From positions 2,728,001 through 2,792,000 of the forward strand of contig JAJQJQ010000029.1 in assembly GCA_028622995.1 (NCBI GenBank): a stretch of 64,000 nt of DNA, read 5' to 3'. The position numbers were made by a program, and so were the translations under genes. Position 1 is the stretch's first letter, and every line of letters starts with the position of its first letter. This document shows positions 1 through 10,631 of this stretch, piece by piece. Below the pieces are notes generated by a model. That model was not told the DNA's origin. It searched no databases and was given only the letters and a program-made list of their open reading frames with translations. Origin of the DNA: Panagrolaimus kolymaensis. Lineage: Eukaryota; Nematoda; Chromadorea; Rhabditida; Panagrolaimidae.

Positions 1-3000
1 AAAAGTATTTTTTTTAACGATAAATATTTTTTAGATCTTCAACAAGTTGAAGAAAATTCATTGAATCTTGATGATATTTTTGTTAATGGTGATCCTTTAT
101 CAAATTATTTAAAATTAGCTGATTCGCGAGCTAAAAATTCAGAAACCCGCTCCACACTCATTTTTGAAACTACCGCCATCATTTCGAACATCAGCGATGC
201 ATCTGATCCTGAATTAGTGCTCCATGCTGTTATTGATTATATTTTACAAATTGCTTTTCAAAACAAAAAAAGTCCACCATCAAAATTCAATGTCCAGTTT
301 TATGGGTAAATTTTTACATTATTTTTTATTACTTTTTTTAATTTTTTATTTTTAAGTCCGGATATGCAATCTGTATTCTTTATTCCAATGAGGCCACCTT
401 CACAAAATACTGTTGAATCCATTGTCGCACAATTCACAAAATTGTCCACCAGTGACACTCTTAGTTCCATTTTTAATAAAAGGCTTGGACTAAAAGTGTG
501 TGCATGGTGGTCAGCGGGCGGTGGTGTTTGCAGCCACAAACAATGTCCACATGTCGTTCCATGTGGAAAAAGCAATAACTTTTTTTGCCTTGCCAGAGCT
601 TTATTATATGGCAAAGCTGTTCTCTCAATGAATTACAGTGATGCACAATTTTTTATTTGCAATTCACTTGAAGATGAAACTTTAGTATTAATGTCCAAAT
701 CAGGCTTGGATCTAAGCAAACAATTATATGATATTGAAGATGGAAAAATTTTGATTAATCTTATTGGTTCTGATTTTCGCATGGTCATATTCGATGACAT
801 GCGAAATCCAATTTATACTGGTCCTCCAAACAAATATACAATTTGTTTATCATTAATGGATCAACATTTTGATTATATTCCTAAAATAAATTTGTTTCAA
901 GGAGTAATTTAACTTTTTTGTAAATAAAAGTTTTTTTAAACAATTTTTTAGGCTTCTGAATATTGTACATTTTGCTGCAAGAAAGCAACGCGTGTTTCAC
1001 ATTTTAAAGATTGTTCTCATTTTTGCAACCGCTGTTTTCGTTATGGTTATAAAGTATGCGAAGTAACTGATAAACAATTCTGTGAATCCTGCAATTTGTT
1101 TTTTAATAACAATGAATGTATGGAATTGCATCGATTTACTAATAATGGAAAGCGACAATCTTTGTGTGAAAAACGATTTTATTGCAAAAGTTGTCAAAGA
1201 ATAATTGAAAAAAGAAGTGGTAAACCTCATGAATGTACTGAAGAATATAAAGAAGTTGATTTATATTGTGAAAACTGTGATATTGTTCATACAGATGAAT
1301 TACCGTATTGTTATTTAACCCCAGAAACTCCAGTTGGTAAGTTTTCTAAAAAAAGCATATATACTTTTTTCTAAAGCTTTGAAAATTTAGTTCCATCTCT
1401 ACTACGGTATTTTTTCTATGATATTGAAACTTTCACAGTCGACGGCAAACATATCGCCAATGTTGTTTGCTTAACAACATATTGTTCTGTATGCCAAGAT
1501 CAAGCAATTGATGTTAATGCTCCATTATCAGAAGCACCTTCAAATTGTTGTTGTGGAACTGGCAACACACGAAAATATGTTTTTACATCTTTTGACGGCG
1601 TTGCAGCAATTGAGAAATTTGTTGATTTTATTCTTAAACGAAGTGATAAAACTGACAAAGTTAATACAATTATGCTCGCCTTGAATGCTGGAAAATTTGA
1701 TACTCATTTGGTTCTCGAAGAATTATACAAACGTCCATGTAAATTAGATATCATAGCTCAAGGATTTAAAATTTTTTGGTAAATGTTGATTAATTTTTTA
1801 TTCTTTTTTACTCAAAGTTTTTAGTATAAAAGTCTCCATGCCAAAAAAAGCCACCATTTACTTGAAAGACGCAGTAACCTTTTTCATGTCATCCCTTCGA
1901 GCATTGCCCAAAACTTATGGATTTGAAGAAGATGCCACCAAACTTTATTTTCCATATGCATATTCAAAACCTGAAAATCTTGATATTGTTCTTGATCATT
2001 TGCCTGATTTGAAATATTATGAACCTGATGAAATGAAGAGTGATGAAAGAGAAAAATTTTTACATTGGTACAATCAAAATTATCAAACAAGATTTTGTTT
2101 AAAAGAAGCGCTAATTATTTACTGTAATGCTGACGTGGAAGTTCTTCGTATTGCATGTGTTAAATTTAGAAGAATTATGATTGATCTTGTTCAACTTGAC
2201 CCATTTTTTGTTGCTACAACTATAGCTAAACTTGCTTATGTTATTTTCCGGTCAAAATTTTTGAAAAAGCATATGATCGTCAATGTTGGCGAAGATGGTT
2301 ATAGAAAAGGTGAAAAACAATCTGAAGCAGCCATCAAGTTCTTTCGCCTCTATGAACATCAACATCATGTAAAAATCCAGGATGCAACTTGTGTTGCTGG
2401 AGAATATAAAATTCCCGACACGAAATGGAAGGTTGATGGCGTTGTATGTAAATTTTTAGATTTATGGATTTTATTAATTATTTTTTAGATCAGAAATGCC
2501 AATGGCGAAATCGTAAAAGTTCTCGAATTTTTGGGGTAAAAAAAAATAATTTTTTAATCATTGGCTAATTATTCAATTTTAGATGTTATTACCATGGTTG
2601 TCTTCTATGTTTTTCTGATGAAGATCAAAAACTTGTTGGTGGTCAAACAGCTCAGTCACTTTATCGAAAAACAATGGATCGTATTGCTGAAATTCGAAGA
2701 AGATACCCAGTTGAATATTTTTGGGAATGCGAGGTTAATGAAAAATTAAAAGCCGATAAAGAACTTAAAAAATTTTACGATAGCATTCCAATTGCTCCGC
2801 GTCTGGAACTTAGGAAATATGTTTTGAAAGGGGGCAGAGTTGAAAATTTGAGTTTTTATTATAAAGTTGCTGATTCAGAAGAAATAAGATATGTTGATAT
2901 TGTATGTTTAAATATTTTAATTCATTATTTTTTAATAACGAGCTTTTTTTTAGGTTTCTTTGTACCCATATGTGATGAAAAAAAGCTATCCACTTGGCAA

Positions 3001-4492
3001 TCCACAAGTTCTTACTTCTGAATCCATAACTGGTCTTCCATGGACAACTGCTGAGGCTTGCCCTTATAGAGGCTTCATTTTATGCTTTTTTATTCCAAAT
3101 CCACATCTTAAATTACCTGTGTTGGGTTATAAAAGTAAATCTGGTAACTTTGTTTTCGGAAGCTGTTCCAAATGTGCTGATGAGCTACAGAAAGTATGTG
3201 ATCATGAAGATTCTCAAAGAGGATGGATTGGAGGATTTACTGATGTTGAATTAAAAGCGGCTTTAGCAAGAGGTTGTCGTGTGGAAAAAGTTTTTGAAGT
3301 AAAAAATAATTTTAAAAAAAAACATATTTTAAAAATCAATTTTTTAGGTTTGGAATTATTCAAGATGGTCGGGGGAAAATGGTGAGCCCCACCTTTTTCA
3401 TGATTATATTAATTTATTTCAAAAGCTTAAAATTGAAGCTTCGGGTTGGCCATGTGATGATCCCATTGAAAAAACTCAATTCATATCTGAATATCTTGAA
3501 CGCGAAGGAATCGAACTAAACCCAGAGGCAATCGAATACAACTCGGGCCAGCGAGCTATTACTAAACTTCTAAATAACTCTTTATGGGTTGGTAGCAGAT
3601 GTTTTATTTTTAATTTTATATATATTTATTTTTTAGGGCAAATTGGCACAAAGATCTGAATTTTCCGAGGTAAAATTTTTAAAAACAAATAGTTTTAAGA
3701 ATATAACAAAAAATATTTTTTAGATTCGAATTACAAAATCTGCGCAAGAGTTTAATAAAGTGATGAATGATAATACTGTAAATGTCATCGATTTTGTCCA
3801 TTTAAATCCAACTACTGATCGAATAGTTATCAAAAAAAAAAAGGAATTTTGCTCTGAACCTCCCACAACCGCCCTCCCAATCGCATGCTTTGTCACCTCT
3901 TATGCAAGATTACATCTTTTATCTTATTTGGAAAGAGTGGAAGGTGAAATTTGTTATTTAGGTTAGTCTTATTTTTTTAAACCACATCAAAAAGTAAATT
4001 TAAGACACTGACAGCGTTTGTTACGTCCTTCGAGAAGGAGAAACGCCAATCCCAGAAGGCAAATTCCTTGGAGAAATGGAAAGAGAAAAAGCAAATAAAA
4101 GAATTCATCGGTTTATTAGCGCCGGGCCTAAAAATTATGGATTGTTAATGGAAAACGAAAATGGTGAAATGGAAGCCGAACTTAAAATTCGAAGCTTGCC
4201 ATTAACTTATTCGGCAGCAAAATTAGTTAATTTCGAAGCAATTGAAAAACGAATTTTGGATAAGTTGTAAGTTTATTCTTCAAATTAAAAAGGAGTTTAA
4301 CAGTTTTCTATTTTTAGCGGTGAAAACAAAGCCATTGAACCCATTGCAATCCCATACACTATTTTCAAGCGCAACAAATATTCTGAAATTAAAAATGTCC
4401 ATGTCACGAAAAACTGGAATGCTGTGTTCAAAAAGGGTGTAGTTCAAGATCTACGCTCAATACCTTTCGGTTACAAACCAAAGCAAGATTAA
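1..4492 (+). CDS. Family B DNA polymerase, Maverick/Polinton or virus-like (5' partial)
   Basis: DNA-dependent DNA polymerase of the protein-primed type B family, as found in Mavericks/Polintons, linear plasmids and related viruses. The 5' end lies outside the window. About 1,300 residues can be followed across 13 exons and 12 short introns, each with GT..AG ends that keep the frame. In order one sees a Cys/His-rich segment (about 960-1300), exonuclease motif I (YDIETF, near 1421), exonuclease II (NAGKFDTH, near 1686), exonuclease III (YCNADVEVL, near 2118), the EFLGCYYHGC signature (2525-2605), motif A (SLYPYV, near 2957), motif B (NNSLWGKLAQR, split by an intron at 3588-3636) and motif C (YLDTDS, split by the intron at 3962-4004). 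All key acidic residues are present, so the catalytic core looks intact. No capsid, integrase or packaging ATPase was seen within the window, so the element type is inferred from the polymerase alone. Confidence 0.88.
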
Positions 4493-4564
4493 CCGGTTAA
4501 TATCTTTATAGTACAAATAACTTTTTTATAGTTCAAATTTTTTTTTTAGTACAAAAATTTTTCT

Positions 4565-4572
4565 GTATATAA
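4565..4572 (+). promoter_or_regulatory. TATA-box-like element before the TBP-like gene
   Basis: TATATAAG lies 47 bases before the ATG at 4619. The gene two places downstream has a similar element at nearly the same distance. In DNA this AT-rich a single TATA match means little; the matched spacing is the only extra support. Confidence 0.35.
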
Positions 4573-4618
4573 GTTGATTTTTATTTTTTATTTTTGCTTT
4601 ATTATTTTTAAATAAATT

Positions 4619-5161
4619 ATGACTTTAAATATTGTGAACGTTGTATCCAACTTTAGTGTTGAAAAACATCTTGATTTATTGACAGTTGCTCGAACACTTT
4701 GGAATGTTGAATACAACCCTTCTAAATTTGGAGCTGTTGTAATTCGTCAAAAAAATCCATATTGTACTTTCCTCTTGTTTAATAACGGCAAATTCGTTTG
4801 TTGCGGCACAAAAAGTGTTGTTGAATGTTTTTGGGCTTGTAAAAAACTTGTAAAAAAAATTAGAAAATTGTTACAATTACCACTTAAAATGAAAAATTTT
4901 AAAGTTGAAAATGTTGTTGCTACTTTTTCTTTACAAAAAAATTTAAATTTGATATATATAAAAGAATTATGGCAAAATGGATTTTTTAACTTTAACAATG
5001 TTAAATCTTGCTATTTTGAACCTGAGTTATTTTCTGCATTGCAGTTTCGTTTTCCACATAGATCTATACTTATTTTTAATTCAGGAAAAATTATTTTAAC
5101 AGGATATCTTTGTAAAACCGAATTACATTCAATATATTTTTATTTGAAACAAAATTTGTGA
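4619..5161 (+). CDS. Divergent TATA-binding-protein-like protein (two saddle repeats)
   Basis: A single-exon gene of 180 codons that covers a whole TBP core domain and nothing else. Repeat 1 (residues about 3-90) has EYNPSKFGAVVIR, then LLFNNGKFVCCGTKS. Repeat 2 (about 95-178) has FEPELFSALQFRF, then ILIFNSGKIILTG. These match the landmark strings of eukaryotic TBP (EYNPKRFAAVIMR, IFSSGKMVCTGAKS, YEPELFPGL, IFVSGKVVLTGA), including Phe residues in the segments that kink DNA. Host TBPs are highly conserved between animals, so this much divergence argues against it being the nematode's general TBP. It starts 127 bases after the polymerase stop on the same strand. Its stop overlaps by one base an ATG that opens the next reading frame. 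A role in recruiting transcription to element promoters is inference. It may instead be a decayed TBP duplicate, although the frame is fully open. Confidence 0.82.
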   Translation: MTLNIVNVVSNFSVEKHLDLLTVARTLWNVEYNPSKFGAVVIRQKNPYCTFLLFNNGKFVCCGTKSVVECFWACKKLVKKIRKLLQLPLKMKNFKVENVVATFSLQKNLNLIYIKELWQNGFFNFNNVKSCYFEPELFSALQFRFPHRSILIFNSGKIILTGYLCKTELHSIYFYLKQNL

Positions 5162-5210
5162 TGGAGTATTTATCTTTAAACTCCGCCTCTTTTTTTACAA
5201 AATCTGGCAA

Positions 5211-5218
5211 TATAAAAA
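5211..5218 (+). promoter_or_regulatory. TATA-box-like element before the PAZ-like gene
   Basis: TATAAAAA lies 49 bases before the ATG at 5260, almost the same spacing as the TATATAAG before the TBP-like gene. It supports 5260, rather than the in-frame ATG at 5161, as the start. Confidence 0.3.
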
Positions 5219-5259
5219 GTTTATCATTTTCTCCAAAATCATCATTCTATCTGTTCAAG

Positions 5260-5703
5260 ATGGCTACCAAGATGTCGCTTTTAACTTTTCTCACTCGCAA
5301 AGAAATTCCATCTAATATTGAAATTAATATTTTGCGGAATCGTCTTACCAACCCTTGTGAATCTGCTGATGTTTCTGCTGAATTACGAAAACCCAGATAT
5401 AAATTGTTCCTTCGTGATGATCTTCCCGACACTATCAAGGTAATTTTTAGTTTTTTATTTTTATTTTTTATTAATTTTTTGTTACAGGGAAAACAGATTG
5501 AATTCAGTGATTTCTGCATCACATCAGCGATGACGACATACGCGTTAAATGGTTTCTTGGGAGCCACCGTCCAAGTCTACTTGTACATCCGCCACCGCAT
5601 CAAATTGCGTTATCCTTTCTTGAATTGCGTTGCCACCACTCTTCCAAATGGCCATGTAGAATACTACCCCATTGAATTGCTTTGTATTGAAGTTGAAGAT
5701 TAA
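5260..5703 (+). CDS. Small protein consisting of an Argonaute-like PAZ domain
   Basis: Two exons joined across an intron of about 50 bases (donor after ACTATCAAG near 5440, acceptor TTACAG near 5487) give roughly 130 residues. The second half follows the PAZ consensus of Argonaute/Piwi proteins: RYKLF, then TVQVYLYIRHRIKLRYPFLN, then a spacer and YYPIELLCIEV. In Argonautes the matching strings are KYRV, TVAQYF.....LRYPHLPC and YLPLEVCNI. There is no MID or PIWI domain and the protein stops right after the PAZ end, so it cannot be a slicer. The frame is also open upstream to an ATG at 5161 that overlaps the TBP-like stop; I prefer 5260 because of the TATA-like site and the composition. Binding of small-RNA 3' ends is inference from the family. 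It could instead be an Argonaute fragment that kept an open frame. Confidence 0.6.
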   Translation: MATKMSLLTFLTRKEIPSNIEINILRNRLTNPCESADVSAELRKPRYKLFLRDDLPDTIKVIFSFLFLFFINFLLQGKQIEFSDFCITSAMTTYALNGFLGATVQVYLYIRHRIKLRYPFLNCVATTLPNGHVEYYPIELLCIEVED

Positions 5704-6003
5704 ATTTTTTATTTTTTTTTGCTTTGTTAGAATTTTTTTATTGTATAATAATTTTTTAATTAAAGCTTTTGACTATAAAATTTTTATTTTACTTTTTACA
5801 GTGTTAAAGCAAAACAAAAATACATAGATGATTACTTATTTTTCAAAACAAAGAAGTTTTGAAATAATTTGTTTCTTTTTTAAATTTCAAAATTCGACAA
5901 TTGTAAAACATTAACTACTACAGCGCCTGAAATTCAGTCTTTCTATCATTGTAGTTAAAAATATTTTTTGAAAGTGGTCTTGTTAGTTCAGCTCTTATTA
6001 AAA

Positions 6004-6523
6004 ATGATATATAAAAAACTTCTCTATGTTAATGAATATATTCCTCCCACTATTCGCCCTACTGTTATTGGTTTTATTGCATTTTATTTAAATGCTTACA
6101 AACATGTAAAAAATATTACTCATGCAAGTTTTTATCCTTTCTTTTTTAAAATTGAATTTATATTTTTAAGGTAGAACTGGTTAAAGAACTTTACTGGTTT
6201 TTATTTGATTTTCGCAGCAAGGCTGAAAAAGCTGCCAATAATTTGGAAATTGAAGAACTTTATACTAAAATTGAAGAAAAAGTTTACAAAAATTACCATA
6301 AAGGTGTTGAAGAACTCTGTCAACTTGTTGAACTCTCCCAAAATTTATACAATAAAGAAAAAAGCATGAAATCATCAATTTTTTTCTTTACGATGGAGAT
6401 GAATTTTGCGAATGTACTGGAGCATGGGCGAATGTTTCCAATACAAACATTGCTATTGTAAGATTAGGCAGTGGAGAATATGCTGCTCATTATAATGTTC
6501 CAGGCCAACTTAATAATTCATAA
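6004..6523 (+). pseudogene. Unrecognised small gene, probably frameshifted
   Basis: An exon from 6004 joins at about 6105 (donor GTAAAA) to an acceptor near 6170 and continues in a helical, Glu/Lys-rich frame. Near 6380, in a run of seven T, the frame must shift to continue as YDGDEFCECTGAWANVSN and onward to a TAA at 6523. The last part (TGAWANVSNTNIAIVRL, then AAHYN) faintly recalls the C-terminal end of OTU-family cysteine proteases, but the Cys-box is not recognisable, so I do not assign that function. It is the last gene on the strand of the polymerase/TBP/PAZ group and may belong to the same element. The shift could also be a homopolymer sequencing error. Confidence 0.35.
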
Positions 6524-6699
6524 TATTTGTTTATTTTATGTGATGATATTCTTTCTATTTAATAAATTATAAATAGTTTTAACATTGTAATCTATCCAAC
6601 TTGCAAGCAAACACACATGTCCTAAAACATAGTGTAGAGGAAAGTAATGATGCTTTTTAAACATAATGGTGATGGCTCAATTTTTTCACCAGTCAGCTT

Positions 6700-6998
6700 T
6701 TCGGTGCAACGACACTTGCGGTTTTGCAACTTACGATTCGACACTTGCGGCGGGCTTTTGCGGCCGTCACTTGCGGTGCGACACTTGCGGCGATACTTGC
6801 GAGCGTCACTTGCGGTGCGACACTTGCGGTTGCCATTTCCGATTCGACACTTGCGGCGATTTACGACATTTGCGGTTTCACCATTTGCGGTTTTTTTCCG
6901 ACATTTGCGGCTCGCAAATATAGCTTTAATGAAAAAAATTCCCACGCTTGTATTTATCAACCAAAAGTTTATTTTTTCTTTAAAAAATGATTCAGTCA
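6700..6998 (+). repeat. Left inverted repeat with GACACTTGCGG minisatellite
   Basis: From 6700 to 6915 a degenerate unit around GACACTTGCGG (variants GACATTTGCGG, GTCACTTGCGG, GATACTTGCG) recurs about a dozen times. It is followed by about 85 unique bases ending TTTAAAAAATGATTCA. The reverse complement of the whole block recurs at 11822-12125. The block is locally GC-richer than its surroundings, and the repeat stays open in several frames by chance. Confidence 0.85.
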
Positions 6999-7139
6999 TC
7001 TAGAACTTGTGTAAAATTCCAAATAAAAATGAGAGAGTGTTAATGTATTTATGCTTAAATATTTATTAACATAAAAAATGACAAATATATGTAAATTAAT
7101 GAAAAAACAACAAACAAATATATAAAGCTTTAAAATCCT

Positions 7140-8480
7140 TCAGTTATCCCATTGGTTGAAGTTGTTTTTTCCGAGTCGATATTGAACTGCTAAAAGAAAT
7201 CCTCGAAGTTGTTCATCTGTAGGGGCTTCGACCGCGTTGTAACTTTGAACAAGAGTATTAATGGCTCTATCATTTGCGACATATTTTTTATTTCTCGGAT
7301 GCATTGTTACTCGTTCAGTAGGATCAAGTAAATGAGGGCGAAGTTTTTCAGTTGAAATTGAATCCTCTGATTTTAAAAGAGTAATAACTCTGAAACTTAA
7401 TAATTTTAAATATAATTAAAAAAATATAAACTAACTTTGACAATGATGGATGGCTTCCGTGAAACCTTTTGTTCAATGCACTGTGAAATCCTTCCTTAAA
7501 TTAATGAATTTATTTATTAAAATATATATTTTATTTGGATAGATTTACAAACCTGGGCATTATTTGTTCGTCCCAAATGACCATCAAGCTGTGTTTCAAA
7601 ATGGTTCCAGGTTTCCGGGGGAAAAGTTGCAGGTCTACCATTAACTCCATCAATGTAATAACTAAAAAGCTAAAATTATTTTATTTCTTAAGCCTAAACA
7701 AACCGCCGAAAATAGGTAAAAACTGAAGTTGGATCAATTCGACGAGCTGCTTGTGTTCGTTGACGAGAAGGCGTTCCTCCTGCTTGAGAACGAGGAGGAG
7801 GTCCTTGAGAACGTGGAGGTGTTGCTTGTTCTTGAGAAGTTACAGCTGGTATTTGGGAACGAGGAGGAGTTAAACCTCCTTGAGAAGGAAGAGGTTCATC
7901 AATATCACCAACATATTCACTAAGGTCCAAATTTCCCATATCTTCTAACAAAAGATCAAATCCATAAGTTGTATGTTCAACAGGCAATAATGAAAGTGCT
8001 GCCAGCGATCGAACGAGCTTTCTATATTCTTCATTTCCATCATAAACAGGAACCAAACCATTTTTTTGAACATATCTATGGATGGATTGCCCAAGATGGA
8101 AGAGGCATTGCCTAATGGCAATGCCTGGGAAAGTAGCTACATAAGCGTTTCGAGCAGCTATCTCGAAATCTAAGATTTCATAAGAATGGGTTTCAAAATT
8201 TTTGAATTAACTCGCTCATACCTAACATTACTGAGTTGGGGCGCGTTTGAACAATGCTATGGATTTCATGCAATACCCGTGTGTAGCTTGCTTGCGTTTT
8301 ATCTGTCATCATTACAAATGCACATGGGATGCTGGATAAATCAACGAGCACATTCACAGTATACAGTTGAAAGATGTTGCTTGGGGTTACTAAAAAAATT
8401 ATGCTGCTTATTTATTTATTAATATTCGTAAATAATTTCTAACCTTTGAATGTACCATCTATAATGGCCACGAAAGTTAT
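7140..8480 (-). pseudogene. MULE transposase, 5'-truncated
   Basis: Six exons on the minus strand (8480-8444, 8389-8222, 8169-7704, 7661-7553, 7494-7436, 7395-7140) join in frame to about 364 residues. They show IDGTFK (first catalytic Asp), then VTPSNIFQLYTVNVLV, then DFE (catalytic Glu), then CLFH, then WNHFETQLDG and RTNNAQEGFHSALN. This is the order seen in MULE transposases of the FLYWCH/hAT-like nematode type. An insertion rich in PPRSQ-type repeats separates the CxxH part from the RTNN part. Upstream of IDGTFK the frame meets a TGA at 8481-8483, and no N-terminal zinc finger or usable ATG was found, so the 5' part is missing. The rest is undamaged, which suggests a recent loss. Confidence 0.8.
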
Positions 8481-8579
8481 TCATATAAAATTATCCTAAA
8501 AAAGATTTAAGAACCCAAAAAGTAAAGGATCAATCAAAGAAGTCAAAACACTAAAATTGAAAACAATGGGAAAATTTTT

Positions 8580-9088
8580 CTTCAAAACTAAAAGAATAAG
8601 CAAAAATTAGTTGATTGAAAATAAATAATTAAACTATCCTTCAATGTCATTTTGAAAATGACTATTATTGTTTGCAAAGCCGCGAATATTTGTTATTGAT
8701 AATTTAGTAATAGCAGCTACGGGACAATCAAGAATAATCATTGAGCTTTGTTTATCAATAATAAATGGTAATAATAAGCCAAAACTTTTGTCATTATTAG
8801 AAAATGAATAAATTCTTGCTTGATCTAAAAATAAAAAAAAAGAATAATAATTGCTGTATAATTTTTTAAATGTCAAAAAAAAATAAACCAACCTTCGAAG
8901 CAAAAATTAATAAATTCTTTTTTTGTTGCAGCTTCCGCAATCGCTGGAAAGATTATTTCTGGAAGATAATCTTGGAGATGAAAAGTTAAATTTTTGTTGT
9001 AAACATTAAAAGTAACGGGAAATAGTTCTTCCAAAACTAAAAGAATAAGCAAAAATTAGTTGATTGAAAATAAATATTTAAACTATCG
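8580..9088 (-). repeat. Two near-identical 57-base direct repeats (about 8580-8637 and 9031-9088)
   Basis: Both copies read AAAACTAAAAGAATAAGC then AAAAATTAGTTGATTGAAA and on to AAACTATC, with only a few differences. On the minus strand each is a complete short intron with acceptor TTCTTTTAG, so an intron and its flanks were duplicated within the gene that spans them. Confidence 0.8.
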
Positions 9089-9370
9089 TTTTATATCGCT
9101 ATCAGCGGTAGTTGGATTATTAGAAAATGCTCGAATTTTTGGCATAATTTCTCCCAAATGCTTTTTGAAGACAATATTAGCTTCATCTAATCTTTGATTG
9201 TAAAGATTTGTGTTGTCATTGCTAATAATGTGCCTTCGAGTTTGGGCATAACGATCGATATGCCGCATAGCTTCACTCCACGTAAGTAAATATTTTGTCC
9301 CAATAAAAGTTGTTAAAACCATGTGAATCGAGAAGAAGTAAACCAAAAAAATCACAAATAAAATTTTCAT
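8634..9370 (-). CDS. Putative secreted protein, model uncertain
   Basis: The ATG at 9370 opens a signal-peptide-like start (MKILFVIFLVYFFSIHMVLT) and a hydrophilic 95-residue frame that ends at 9083. Downstream open segments at 9031-8893 (FPVTFNVYNKNLTFHLQDY...) and 8824-8634 (...SMIILDCPVAAITKLS...) are joined by a clear intron (8825-8892). They also look coding. The first junction, at the duplicated intron 9031-9088, does not keep the frame with the obvious GT..AG ends. Either the gene ends soon after 9083 or an indel has damaged it. I recognise no domain. It sits inside the candidate MULE, directly upstream of the transposase and on the same strand. Confidence 0.5.
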
Positions 9371-9978
9371 TTTGCCTGAAAATGGAAAGAGAGTTGGTTA
9401 CCTATGTAAATATTAAAATATTTATAGTATTTTAAAATTAGGGAGAAGTAAAAGAAAGGAAAAAAGTTACAAAAAAAATAAAATGCATCCATTAAACCGT
9501 TGTAGAAAAATAACCTAAGGAGGATGCTTATAAAAAAAAAGTTTAGAAAAAAAGGAAAGCAACCATCCAAGCAAATAACGTGTATACTACTAACAATTTT
9601 TTAAGGATGAAATAGTTGAGACTTGATGCTTACTTTAATCAACATGTTTTCCTCGTTTTTTAAACCATATATTTCAGACACCATTTTCAAGCTTCATACA
9701 CCAAGCAATTCTTTTTTTATCCTTTTTTGTGAAATACAAGACTTTGAATAACAAAAATTATTTCGAAACATTGTAGGAAGAAGTAAATGTTTTTCTATTT
9801 TTGAAATATTTTTGTCTAGAATAACAAGTGTGTTGAAAGAATTGGAGGTTGAAGTAAAAGGTTTTTATATTCTAAGCCTAAAACTAATAGTTCCTTTATA
9901 TTTCAAAAACTATAAATATTAAAATGCTATTGTGTAAATTTTTATATTTCTTACTGTTTATTCTTTTTATTCATCCAA
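9371..9978. other. Divergent intergenic spacer
   Basis: AT-rich DNA between the divergent starts of the two secreted-protein genes. It must hold both promoters. Apart from poly-A/T runs I see no repeat or RNA gene. Confidence 0.5.
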
Positions 9979-10631
9979 ATGAAGCTTTTACTTTTGATTT
10001 CTTTATTACTGGCTTTTACCCTTGTAAATAGTTGGGCTGGAGCTGCTGCTGGTGCAGCTGCACGTTTGGCTGCTTTGTTTAGCATGGCTAGACACCCGAT
10101 TAAACTTGGATTAATGGGTCGTTTGCGACATCTCATTGTAACTCATCCACTTAAAATATTTGCAGCTAACACAATGGCTAATATCGGCTTGGGAATTGTC
10201 ATGGACGAAATGCTTGAAGATCTATTTGAAGCTGAAAGTGATCCGGGTAAGTTATTATTTCGATAGATATTAATTTTAAGTTTCCTTAAAAATTACTTTT
10301 AAGTAATTTCTAGATCTCCAAGATGCACTAGCAGGTATGTTCCCGCTCCGTTTGACTTACCAGCAAACGGACATCGTTCTTCATGAACACGATTACAACA
10401 CAGCCATTTTCTTTGAAAAACTTCAAGATGCCAATAATGGCAATGAAATTAGTACCATTTGTTTCAACGGTTGGTTTATTTACAAGCTTTATAATATATT
10501 TATAAATTTTATCTTTAGCTGAAAATGGAAAAATGGTCAAACTCCATAATAAAAAAGGCACCATGCAGGTGCTCATGTTTTATATTACAGCAACCAACGA
10601 TAAAGAGCTTGATTTATTTAATTGTTTTTAA
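9979..10631 (+). CDS. Putative secreted protein (signal peptide, three exons)
   Basis: The ATG at 9979 begins a strong signal peptide (MKLLLLISLLLAFTLVNSWA), followed by an Ala/Gly-rich stretch (GAAAGAAARLAAL) and a helical region ending DEMLEDLFEAESDP. Two introns (near 10247-10313 and 10470-10518) with good GT..AG ends keep the frame. The last two exons encode DLQDALAGMFPLRL..., then AENGKMVKLHNKKGTMQ and ITATNDKELDLFNCF before TAA at 10631. The product is about 170 residues. I recognise no family. Its place inside inverted repeats with a transposase and its export signal make it a candidate effector-type cargo gene; that role is inference. Confidence 0.65.

Noticed and set aside
6004..6523. 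OTU-type protease assignment for the gene after the PAZ-like gene
   Set aside because: Only the last 40 residues faintly resemble an OTU end, the catalytic Cys box is not visible and the frame is broken.
6647..7003. Overlapping open frames in three phases with repeated CDTCG/RHLR patterns that look like zinc-knuckle proteins
   Set aside because: They are translations of the GACACTTGCGG minisatellite; the same happens on the other strand and in the inverted copy at 11803-12313. No start context or splice structure supports a gene.
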